This document shows, piece after piece, positions 16,434 through 22,749 of a stretch of 64,000 nucleotides of DNA. This DNA comes from Verrucomicrobiota bacterium (lineage in GTDB: Bacteria > Verrucomicrobiota > Verrucomicrobiia > Opitutales > Opitutaceae). The number at the start of each line of letters is the position of its first letter. Within the stretch, counting starts at the first letter, position 1. Below the pieces are notes generated by a model, which saw nothing but the letters and a program-made list of their open reading frames with translations, was not told the DNA's origin and did no database searches. Location of the stretch: contig JAEKKV010000013.1 in NCBI GenBank assembly GCA_019510185.1, positions 124,001-188,000 of the forward strand, read 5' to 3'. The position numbers were made by a program, and so were the translations under genes.

Positions 16434-17180
16434 ATGCCGAAGATTGCGATCATCGTTCCCTGCCGTCTCGAATCGACCCGCTTCCCGCGCAAGTTGCTGC
16501 ACGCCATCAAGGGCAAGCCGCTGCTCCTTTGGGTGGCGGAACGCATCCGGCGGGAGGCGCCCGAGTTCCCGTTGTATTTTGCGGTCGATGACGCCCTGCT
16601 GGCCGCGCCGCTGGAGGCGGCGGGCTTTGGGGCCATCCTCACCGAAGTGCAGCACCAGAGCGGTACCGATCGTCTGGCCGAGGCGAATCGCACGGTGAAG
16701 GCGGAGTACGTGATCAACGTTCAGGCGGATGAGCCTCTCGTCACCGGCGAGCAGATTCGCACGCTGGCACGGCTCATCGCCGGTCCGGCGGCGATGGCGA
16801 CGCTGGCCACGCCGTTCGCGACGGCGGCGGATTTCACCAACCCCAACCAAGTGAAGGTGGTCTTCGCTCCGGGCGGCGGCCGGGCGTTGTATTTTTCCCG
16901 TTCACCCATGCCCTACGCCCGCGACCGCGCCGGCCAGGTGGACGATGCTTGGGTAAAGGCGAATCCCTGCTTCAAGCACCTCGGGCTTTACGCTTACAAG
17001 GCGGCGCTGCTGGAGAGCTTTGCCAGGCTGCCGTTGGGACGTTACGAGCAGCTCGAAAAACTGGAGCAACTGCGCGTCTTGGAAAACGGGCACGACATCG
17101 CGGTGGATGTGACCGACGCCCCGACCATCGGCGTGGACACGCCGGAGGATGCGGTGAAATTCGAGGCGTGGCTCGGCTGA
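16434..17180 (+). CDS. kdsB: 3-deoxy-manno-octulosonate cytidylyltransferase
   Basis: 248-residue CMP-Kdo synthetase, which activates Kdo for lipopolysaccharide core synthesis. [20 protein letters not shown] at the N-terminus is the nucleotide-binding signature; [47 protein letters not shown] and [12 protein letters not shown] follow in the family order. Supports a Gram-negative envelope with Kdo-containing lipid A. ATG at 16434 is the natural start; the frame upstream has no family similarity. Divergent from the HPr gene with 76 bases between, convergent with carA. Confidence 0.95.
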   Translation: MPKIAIIVPCRLESTRFPRKLLHAIKGKPLLLWVAERIRREAPEFPLYFAVDDALLAAPLEAAGFGAILTEVQHQSGTDRLAEANRTVKAEYVINVQADEPLVTGEQIRTLARLIAGPAAMATLATPFATAADFTNPNQVKVVFAPGGGRALYFSRSPMPYARDRAGQVDDAWVKANPCFKHLGLYAYKAALLESFARLPLGRYEQLEKLEQLRVLENGHDIAVDVTDAPTIGVDTPEDAVKFEAWLG

Positions 17181-17187
17181 GCGGAAG

Positions 17188-17220
17188 CTTGGTTCCAGCA
17201 GTTGGGAGGCTGGCACCAAG
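17188..17220. other. Long hairpin between kdsB and carA
   Basis: CTTGGTTCCAGC (17188-17199) pairs with GCTGGCACCAAG (17209-17220), leaving one T-C mismatch and a 9-base loop. No T tract follows on either strand, so it could be a Rho-type or REP-like structure separating convergent genes. Confidence 0.6.
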
Positions 17221-17229
17221 TTGGCCGGC

Positions 17230-18402
17230 TCAGATTTTCCCGGCTTTGCGCTTCTCGACGAGCTTGTAGAAATCCTGGAAGAGCGGATCGGCGTCGTTCG
17301 GGCCGGGAGCGGCCTCGGGGTGATACTGCACGGAGAAGATCGGGAGCACCTTGTGGCGCAGACCTTCGACGGTGTTGTCGTTGAGGTTGATCTCAGTGAC
17401 GATCGCGCCGCCCTTTTCGAGGCTCTTCGGATCGGTCGCGAAACCGTGGTTTTGCGCGGTGATGGAGACTTTGCCGGTCTCCAGGTTCTTCACGGGCTGG
17501 TTGCCGCCGCGATGGCCGAACTTGAGCTTGAAAGTCGTGCCGCCGAGGGCGTGCGTGAGCATCTGGTGGCCGAGGCAGATGCCGAAAATCGGGAAGTGCG
17601 GAACGAGACCGGTGACAGTTTTGTGGATGTAAGGCAGCGCGGCGGGGTCGCCGGGGCCGTTGGAGAGAAACACACCGTCGGGATTGTGGGCCTTGATTTC
17701 CTCGGCGGTGGCGGTGGCGGGAAACACCTTCACGTCGAAGCCGTGGTTGACGAGTTTGCGGAAGATGGAGTGCTTCGCGCCGAAATCGAAGGCGGCGACG
17801 GTGAAGCGTTTCGCGGGCGTGTGCGGCAGTCCGAGGGTGGTGCCGGCGGGGACGTAGACGGCGTTGTGGTTGGCCGGATCGGTGGCGCTCCAGAGGTAGG
17901 GGGCCTTGCAGGTGGTGTCCTTGACGTAGTCGCTGCCGGCCATGTCATGCCAGGATTTCGCCTTTTGCACGGCCTCCGCATCGCTGATCGGGAGGGTGGA
18001 GAGGCAGCATTTCATGGCGCCATCGACGCGGAGCTTCTTGGTGAGGGCGCGGGTATCGACTTCGCTGATGCCGGGGATGCCGTATTTGTTCAGGTAGGCG
18101 TCGAGCGAGGACTGGCTGCGCCAGTTGCTCACGATGGGGGAAAGTTCGCGAACGACGAAGCCGCTGGCCTTGGGCGCGGAGGCCTCGGTGTCTTCGTCGT
18201 TGATCCCGTAGTTACCGATCATCGGCGCGGTCATGGTGACGATCTGGCCGAAGTAGGAGGGATCCGTGAGGATTTCCTGATAGCCGGTCATCGACGTGTT
18301 GAAGACGCATTCGCCGGCGATGGAGGTGTGCGCACCAAAGGCGCGGCCGTGGAACACGGAACCATCTTCGAGGGCGAGAACAGCGGGCTTGAACGTGGAC
18401 AT
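17230..18402 (-). CDS. carA: Carbamoyl-phosphate synthase small subunit
   Basis: 390-residue glutaminase subunit that supplies ammonia to CarB for carbamoyl phosphate (arginine and pyrimidine synthesis). The N-terminal CarA domain (ALEDGSVFHGRAFG, FNTSMTGYQEILTDPSY, YGINDEDTEA, VDTRALTKKLR) is followed by the class I amidotransferase domain with the nucleophile in FGICLGHQMLTHALGG and the His/Glu pair in FSVQYHPEAAPGP. carB is not in the window on either side. ATG at 18402 gives MSTFKPAVLALEDG; two extra N-terminal methionine options in frame just upstream are less likely. Confidence 0.95.
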   Translation of the reverse strand: MSTFKPAVLALEDGSVFHGRAFGAHTSIAGECVFNTSMTGYQEILTDPSYFGQIVTMTAPMIGNYGINDEDTEASAPKASGFVVRELSPIVSNWRSQSSLDAYLNKYGIPGISEVDTRALTKKLRVDGAMKCCLSTLPISDAEAVQKAKSWHDMAGSDYVKDTTCKAPYLWSATDPANHNAVYVPAGTTLGLPHTPAKRFTVAAFDFGAKHSIFRKLVNHGFDVKVFPATATAEEIKAHNPDGVFLSNGPGDPAALPYIHKTVTGLVPHFPIFGICLGHQMLTHALGGTTFKLKFGHRGGNQPVKNLETGKVSITAQNHGFATDPKSLEKGGAIVTEINLNDNTVEGLRHKVLPIFSVQYHPEAAPGPNDADPLFQDFYKLVEKRKAGKI

Positions 18403-18530
18403 TAAACCCAAACGAAAAGGCGTCCCCCCATGCCTGCCAAGGGTTTTATGGAGTTACTTCATGGAAGCCGGGTGACATTTTGCCAAAAGCGCGTGGGGTG
18501 TTTCCCTGCGGAGGATTCGGCAGGCGTCGT

Positions 18531-18559
18531 TTGACAGGTCTGGACGGCGGCCTTAGCTC
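18531..18559 (+). promoter_or_regulatory. Sigma-70-type promoter of the aminomutase gene
   Basis: Perfect -35 TTGACA (18531-18536), 17-base spacer and TAGCTC (18554-18559) as -10, 24 bases before the ATG at 18583. Confidence 0.6.
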
Positions 18560-18582
18560 TTTTGCAAACCCATCCCAACGAC

Positions 18583-19767
18583 ATGGCTTATACTGAAGAC
18601 CGTTCCGCTTGGTTTGAAGGCCAAGGCCACTGGCAGCACGTTTCCGAGGGCGATTGGCAAGACTGGGGCTGGCAGCTCAAAAACCGCCTCACCAAGTTGG
18701 AGGATTTGGAGCGTTACATGACGCTCACACCTGATGAGCGCGCGGGCGTGCTTTTCGCGAGCCACAAGCTGGCTCTGGCGATCACGCCTTATTTTTTCAA
18801 CCTCATCGACCGGGACGACCCAAACTGTCCGATCCGCCTCCAGATGATTCCGCGCTCGGGCGAAAGCCAGGTGCACGCCGAGGAGATGCTCGATTCGCTG
18901 GGCGAAGACGAGCATTCGCCGGTGCCGGGTCTCGTGCACCGCTATCCCGACCGCGTGTTGTTTCTCGTGACCGACCGGTGCGCCTCCTACTGCCGTTATT
19001 GCACGCGCAGCCGGCTCGTTTCCAACGCGCAGGACTACAATTTCCATCCCGAGTACGAGCAGGGTCTGCGCTACATCGAGGCCCATCCGGAGATTCGCGA
19101 CGTGCTCCTCTCGGGCGGTGACCCCCTGCTGCTTTCCGATCGGAAGCTCGATCACCTGCTCGGGCGTCTGCGCGCGATCAAGCATGTGGAGTTCATTCGC
19201 ATCGGCTCGCGCATCCCGGTTTTTCTGCCCCAGCGCATCACGCCCGAACTTTGCGAAATCCTCAAAAAACACGGGCCGGTGTGGATGAGCATCCATGTGA
19301 ACCACCCGAAGGAAGCCACCGCCGAGCTGCGGGCGGCTTGCGAGCGGCTTTCTTTTGCCGGCGTGCCGCTGGGGAACCAAAGCGTGCTGCTCAAGGGCGT
19401 GAACGACGATGCAGAGGTGATGAAGGCGCTTGTCCACCGCCTGCTGCGGATGCGTGTAAGGCCCTATTACCTCTACCAGATGGACCTGATCACCGGCGGT
19501 TCGCACTTCAAGGTCGATGTGCGCAAGGGGCTTGAGATCATCCAGGCGTTGCGAGGCCACACCACGGGTTACGCGGTGCCCCAATACGTGATCGATTCCC
19601 CCGGTGGCGGCGGCAAGGTGCCGGTCAACCCGAACACCATCGAAGCCATCACGGACGCCGAAGTCGTTTTTCGTAATTACGAAGGACGCACCTTTCGCTA
19701 TCCGCTCACGGCCACGCCGCTTCCGGTCGAAAGACCGGTGGAGTTTCACGAAGAACTGCCCGGGTGA
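18583..19767 (+). CDS. kamA: KamA-family radical SAM lysine 2,3-aminomutase
   Basis: 394-residue radical SAM, PLP-dependent aminomutase. The Fe-S cluster cysteines are C133, C137 and C140 in RCASYCRYCTR; LLSGGDPLLLS is the glycine-rich SAM motif; the PLP lysine is expected in DSPGGGGKVPV. Family members turn L-lysine into beta-lysine (KamA) or modify elongation factor P (EpmB). The length and C-terminal extension (NYEGRTFRYPLTATPLP) fit KamA better. The acetyltransferase AblB that makes the osmolyte N-acetyl-beta-lysine is not adjacent, so the pathway role is open. ATG at 18583 lies downstream of a good promoter. Confidence 0.88.
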   Translation: MAYTEDRSAWFEGQGHWQHVSEGDWQDWGWQLKNRLTKLEDLERYMTLTPDERAGVLFASHKLALAITPYFFNLIDRDDPNCPIRLQMIPRSGESQVHAEEMLDSLGEDEHSPVPGLVHRYPDRVLFLVTDRCASYCRYCTRSRLVSNAQDYNFHPEYEQGLRYIEAHPEIRDVLLSGGDPLLLSDRKLDHLLGRLRAIKHVEFIRIGSRIPVFLPQRITPELCEILKKHGPVWMSIHVNHPKEATAELRAACERLSFAGVPLGNQSVLLKGVNDDAEVMKALVHRLLRMRVRPYYLYQMDLITGGSHFKVDVRKGLEIIQALRGHTTGYAVPQYVIDSPGGGGKVPVNPNTIEAITDAEVVFRNYEGRTFRYPLTATPLPVERPVEFHEELPG

Positions 19768-20075
19768 GTCGGCGATCATTCCAAGGTGCGGATTAATAAA
19801 CCCTTGGGTTAATTTTGAAGTGACGAAAAATTTCTGAGGCTTTTTTTGAGCGTTTGTGCGCCGGTCGCGTCTATCCCCGTGTAGTCAGTTTTGTAGTTCT
19901 TAAGGTTTGCTTGGTGTTAGGTCACAAGGGCCGTCTCTCAGGAGGCGGCTTTTGTATTTTCGGAGCATAGATCCGGAAAATAATAGGGCTTAACCAACCT
20001 GTGGGGCAGCCAGTTGCTCGGTTCGCGGTTGGGGGAAGACAACATTTGGGCGGATTGGACGTCCCAAGAAGAGTC
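19768..20075 (+). other. Intergenic region with no supported gene
   Basis: AT-rich stretch around 19790-19850, then a terminator hairpin at 19930-19958, then the probable promoter region of the glycine-zipper gene. No coding signal is seen. Confidence 0.6.
19930..19958 (+). terminator. Rho-independent terminator
   Basis: GCCGTCTC (19930-19937) pairs with GAGGCGGC (19942-19949) around a TCAG loop, with one T-G pair, followed by ttttgtatttt. Confidence 0.75.
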
Positions 20076-20513
20076 ATGAACAAATCTCTTTTGGTGGTGG
20101 TCGCGTTGCTGGCGGGTTCGGTTTCCGCCCATGCGCAGGTTTTTGGCTCCTCGGCGGCCCAAGGCGCGGTGCTGGGCGGCATCGCCGGCGCGGTCATTGG
20201 AAATAATTCAGGCGGTCGCCATGCGGGCGAAGGCGCGGCCATCGGCGCGGTGGCCGGGGCGCTCTTGGGCGTCGTTGCCGATCAGCAGGCGCGTCCGACC
20301 ACGGTGGTGCAGGCTCCGCCGCCTTGCACGCCTGCGCCGCAGGTCGTGTATGTGCAGACGGCGCAACCCGCGCCCGCGGTGGTGTACGTGCAGCCTCAGC
20401 AGGTAGTGGTTTATCCGGCGCAGACCGTGGTGTACGTCGATGCGTGGGGTCGTCCGCTGCCGTATGGTTATCATCGTTACGGCTATGGCTATGGTGTCGG
20501 ACGCCGGTGGTGA
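20076..20513 (+). CDS. Glycine-zipper envelope protein
   Basis: 145-residue exported protein. Signal peptide MNKSLLVVVALLAGSVSAHA, then a glycine-zipper segment (GAVLGGIAGAVIGNNSGG, GAAIGAVAGALLGVVAD) that can insert in or associate with membranes, a Pro/Val/Gln-rich linker (APQVVYVQTAQPAP repeats), and a Tyr/Gly-rich tail (YGYHRYGYGYGVG). Typical of small outer-membrane-associated glycine-zipper proteins; function unknown. ATG at 20076 is chosen because the signal peptide begins there. A strong terminator follows 21 bases after the stop, so it is probably monocistronic. Confidence 0.85.
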   Translation: MNKSLLVVVALLAGSVSAHAQVFGSSAAQGAVLGGIAGAVIGNNSGGRHAGEGAAIGAVAGALLGVVADQQARPTTVVQAPPPCTPAPQVVYVQTAQPAPAVVYVQPQQVVVYPAQTVVYVDAWGRPLPYGYHRYGYGYGVGRRW

Positions 20514-20534
20514 TTAACCGTTTTGCCTTTTTCT

Positions 20535-20564
20535 CCGCGCCTCGTTCAGGGGCGCGGTTTTTTT
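20535..20564 (+). terminator. Rho-independent terminator
   Basis: CCGCGCC (20535-20541) pairs with GGCGCGG (20551-20557), with a run of seven T from 20558. Confidence 0.9.
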
Positions 20565-20640
20565 GTGATTTCATCGGACTGCGCTCTGTCCGTCTCGGTT
20601 CGGAGTTGAGCGGCGGCGAGCCGGACTCTTGTGTAACTGC

Positions 20641-21234
20641 ATGATTTCGCTCCACGAAGGCAAGGGCTCGCGGCCCAAGAAGCCGGCTGCGCAGGCGATT
20701 GTCCTGGGCCTGACGGTCGCGGGTTGCACGCCGCGTATCTGGCGGCGGATGATCGTGAAGGATTCCATGTGGCTGGCGCGACTGCACGACTCGATTCAGG
20801 TCGCCTTCGACTGGTTCGATTATCAGACGCATGTCTTTACGCTGGAGAACATGCGCCTGGGCAACCCGGCCAAGCGCGAAGGCCATTGGATCGAGGATGA
20901 TCGCGACACCACACTGGCGGATATCGAGCTCACCCGCCGCGGCGGGTTGGTTTACGATTATCTTTTCGGGGAAGGCTGGCGGGTGGATATTCGCGTGGAA
21001 AAGGTCGTGCCGCTTATGAAGGGACAGGCTTATCCGTATTGCGATGGCGGGGAGCGGGCGGGACCGCCCGAGGATTGCGGCGGCATCGAGGCGTATCAGG
21101 ACATGCTCGCCTCCATCAAGGAGCCGCACACGGAGCTGGGTCGCGAATGGCTGGAGTGGCTGGGGCCTCAGTACGACTCCGAGCGTTGCGATCTCGTGGC
21201 GATCAACAAAGCGTTGAGAAAATTCGGAAAATGA
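20641..21234 (+). CDS. Plasmid pRiA4b ORF-3-like protein
   Basis: 197-residue cytoplasmic protein with the pRiA4b ORF-3 (IS1096 TnpR-like) pattern: LKVTVAG-type opening (VLGLTVAGCTPRIWRRMIV), then LARLHDSIQVAFDWFDYQTHVF, LVYDYLFGEGWRVDIRVEKV and YPYCDGGERAGPPEDCGGIEAYQDML. The last block, with its conserved cysteines and PPEDCGG, is the clearest family mark. Function is unknown even though the domain is widespread. ATG at 20641 is preferred over a start 12 bases earlier. It lies directly after the terminator of the glycine-zipper gene. Confidence 0.88.
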   Translation: MISLHEGKGSRPKKPAAQAIVLGLTVAGCTPRIWRRMIVKDSMWLARLHDSIQVAFDWFDYQTHVFTLENMRLGNPAKREGHWIEDDRDTTLADIELTRRGGLVYDYLFGEGWRVDIRVEKVVPLMKGQAYPYCDGGERAGPPEDCGGIEAYQDMLASIKEPHTELGREWLEWLGPQYDSERCDLVAINKALRKFGK

Positions 21235-21424
21235 GCGGCCCGGCCGGCTGATCCATCTCTGCGGAGAATCGGCGGCTTGCGTCAAAAACGGGTGGAATCT
21301 CCGCCGCCGCGGACGGCCGAATGATTGACGCCGGCGGGGGAAGCCCCCTTCCTGATGCCGTTCTTTAGCAGTTTGTGGTCAGCGAGGAGCGGCGGGCGGT
21401 TTCGCTTCGCTTCTCCATCTGACC

Positions 21425-21664
21425 ATGAACACGACCAAACGCATAAGCACGGTCGCGCATCCATTGAATGCCTTCGGGGCGTTCGTCTTCCACGCCTTCT
21501 CCACGAAGGCCACGGAGACGAGTGCGCCGGCTCAAGGTGTTTTCAGGACGGCGCCCCGTGAAACCGCGACGGCCGCACAGGCCGCGCGCCTTTCCCAGGC
21601 GCTCGGTTACGAGTGGTCGTCGAACCTGCGCTCTTCGGTCTCACGATCGAAGGTCGCAGTCTGA
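21425..21664 (+). CDS. Small hypothetical protein
   Basis: 79-residue reading frame beginning MNTTKRISTVAHPLNAFGAF, rich in Ala, Thr and Ser, with no membrane segment and no family I recognise. It is reported because it fills a stretch without other genes and is followed 14 bases later by a very strong terminator. That terminator could instead belong only to the convergent minus-strand operon. Treat as tentative. Confidence 0.45.
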   Translation: MNTTKRISTVAHPLNAFGAFVFHAFSTKATETSAPAQGVFRTAPRETATAAQAARLSQALGYEWSSNLRSSVSRSKVAV

Positions 21665-21678
21665 TCCAGTAAACAACG

Positions 21679-21712
21679 CCGCCCGGGAGCCTTGGCTTCC
21701 GGGCGGTTTTTC
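21679..21712. terminator. Strong hairpin terminator
   Basis: A 12-bp stem (21679-21690 with 21695-21706; CCGCCCGGGAGC and GCTTCCGGGCGG) with a four-base loop, followed by tttttc on the plus strand. It lies between the small plus-strand gene and the end of the beta-barrel gene. Confidence 0.9.
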
Positions 21713-21746
21713 TTTTTCGAGGCGGAGCCCTCGGCGGGCCGCGGCA

Positions 21747-22730
21747 TCAAAACGTCGCGCTCAAGGTCAGGCCTACGCCGGCGTTGGCCGCGTCGTAGGT
21801 GTAGATCTGGCTGGTGGAGTTGCGCCAGTCGAAGCTGGTGAAGAGCCGCGCCGAAGCATGGGGATTGAACGCATAACTCAAGCTCGCTCCGAGCGAACAG
21901 GTGGTGTCGCGCCGGTTGACGCTGACCGGACCGAATTCCTCGTAGTGTCGATAAACGGAACGGATGACGCTGGCGTAGGGACCGACGGTCCATTTGTCGT
22001 GGAAATAGTAATACCCGGCGCTGGCGAAACCATCGTACTTGTTGTTGCGGTCGGCGCTGATGGTCGGGGTGCTGTCGGTGTCGGCCTTCGTGAAGGCGTA
22101 GCTGGTGCCGGCGGAGAGCGAGAGGATCTGATGGGCGCCGAGGCTGACGGCTTTGCTCAGGGAAAGCGCCGGGGTGTAGGAGCGGAAGATGAAGTGATAA
22201 TCGGGCGGGCCGTTGAGCCGGTAAATGGAACTGGTGGTGAAGCCGAGGTTGGCCTCCCAATTTTCACCGAAGCGGAAGCGAAGATTGAGAGGGAGGCTGT
22301 AAGAATCGAAATCGAGGCTCTTGCGGGCGGCATCCTGCGTGCCGAGGCCGTGGTTGTAGCGTTGGAAGGTGAACCCGAGGGAAGGCGTGAGCAGGCCGCC
22401 GGCGACGGCCCAGGAAGGCGTCTCGGCGCGGGCGGAAAACGTGTCGGCGACGATGACGGCGTCGACCGGGTCGGCGCGGGTGAGGAACACGTTGTTGGTG
22501 AAATAAACCTGCGCGTCGTAGGAAACGATGAACTTGAAGAGGCTGCCGCGGGGTTGGGCGATGCGCTGGGTACCGGCATCTTGATCGCCGCCTGGAAACG
22601 TCGCGCCGGCCGCCGTCGCGGGCGCGGCGGGGGGCTTGGGCTGTTGGGAACGATCGATGACGGTTTCGTTGGTTTGCGCGTGGAGGCCGGCGGTCGCGGC
22701 GAAGGTCAGGAGCAGGAGGAGGCGTTTCAT
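21747..22730 (-). CDS. Predicted outer-membrane beta-barrel protein
   Basis: 327-residue protein with a signal peptide (MKRLLLLLTFAATAGLHAQ), a short disordered Pro/Ala linker and then alternating hydrophobic/polar strands: FKFIVSYDAQVYFTNNVFL, LLTPSLGFTFQRYNHGL, YSLPLNLRFRFGENWEANLGF, TVGPYASVIRSVYRHYEEFG and a final VGLTLSATF ending in phenylalanine. A C-terminal Phe and amphipathic strands are classical signs of Bam-assembled barrels. The start is 19 bases downstream of the stop of the FecR/repeat gene on the same strand, so both are likely in one operon and may work together at the outer membrane. Confidence 0.82.
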   Translation of the reverse strand: MKRLLLLLTFAATAGLHAQTNETVIDRSQQPKPPAAPATAAGATFPGGDQDAGTQRIAQPRGSLFKFIVSYDAQVYFTNNVFLTRADPVDAVIVADTFSARAETPSWAVAGGLLTPSLGFTFQRYNHGLGTQDAARKSLDFDSYSLPLNLRFRFGENWEANLGFTTSSIYRLNGPPDYHFIFRSYTPALSLSKAVSLGAHQILSLSAGTSYAFTKADTDSTPTISADRNNKYDGFASAGYYYFHDKWTVGPYASVIRSVYRHYEEFGPVSVNRRDTTCSLGASLSYAFNPHASARLFTSFDWRNSTSQIYTYDAANAGVGLTLSATF

Positions 22731-22749
22731 GCGGACTGGAAAAAGCAGT

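Noticed and set aside
17206..17220. Resemblance between ggctggcaccaag in the kdsB/carA hairpin and gggctgacaccaag before the transposase (2824-2838)
   Set aside because: Too short and imperfect to claim as an element-derived repeat without a genome search.
17221..18405. 394-codon plus-strand frame covering carA
   Set aside because: Exact antisense shadow of carA, which has full catalytic motifs.
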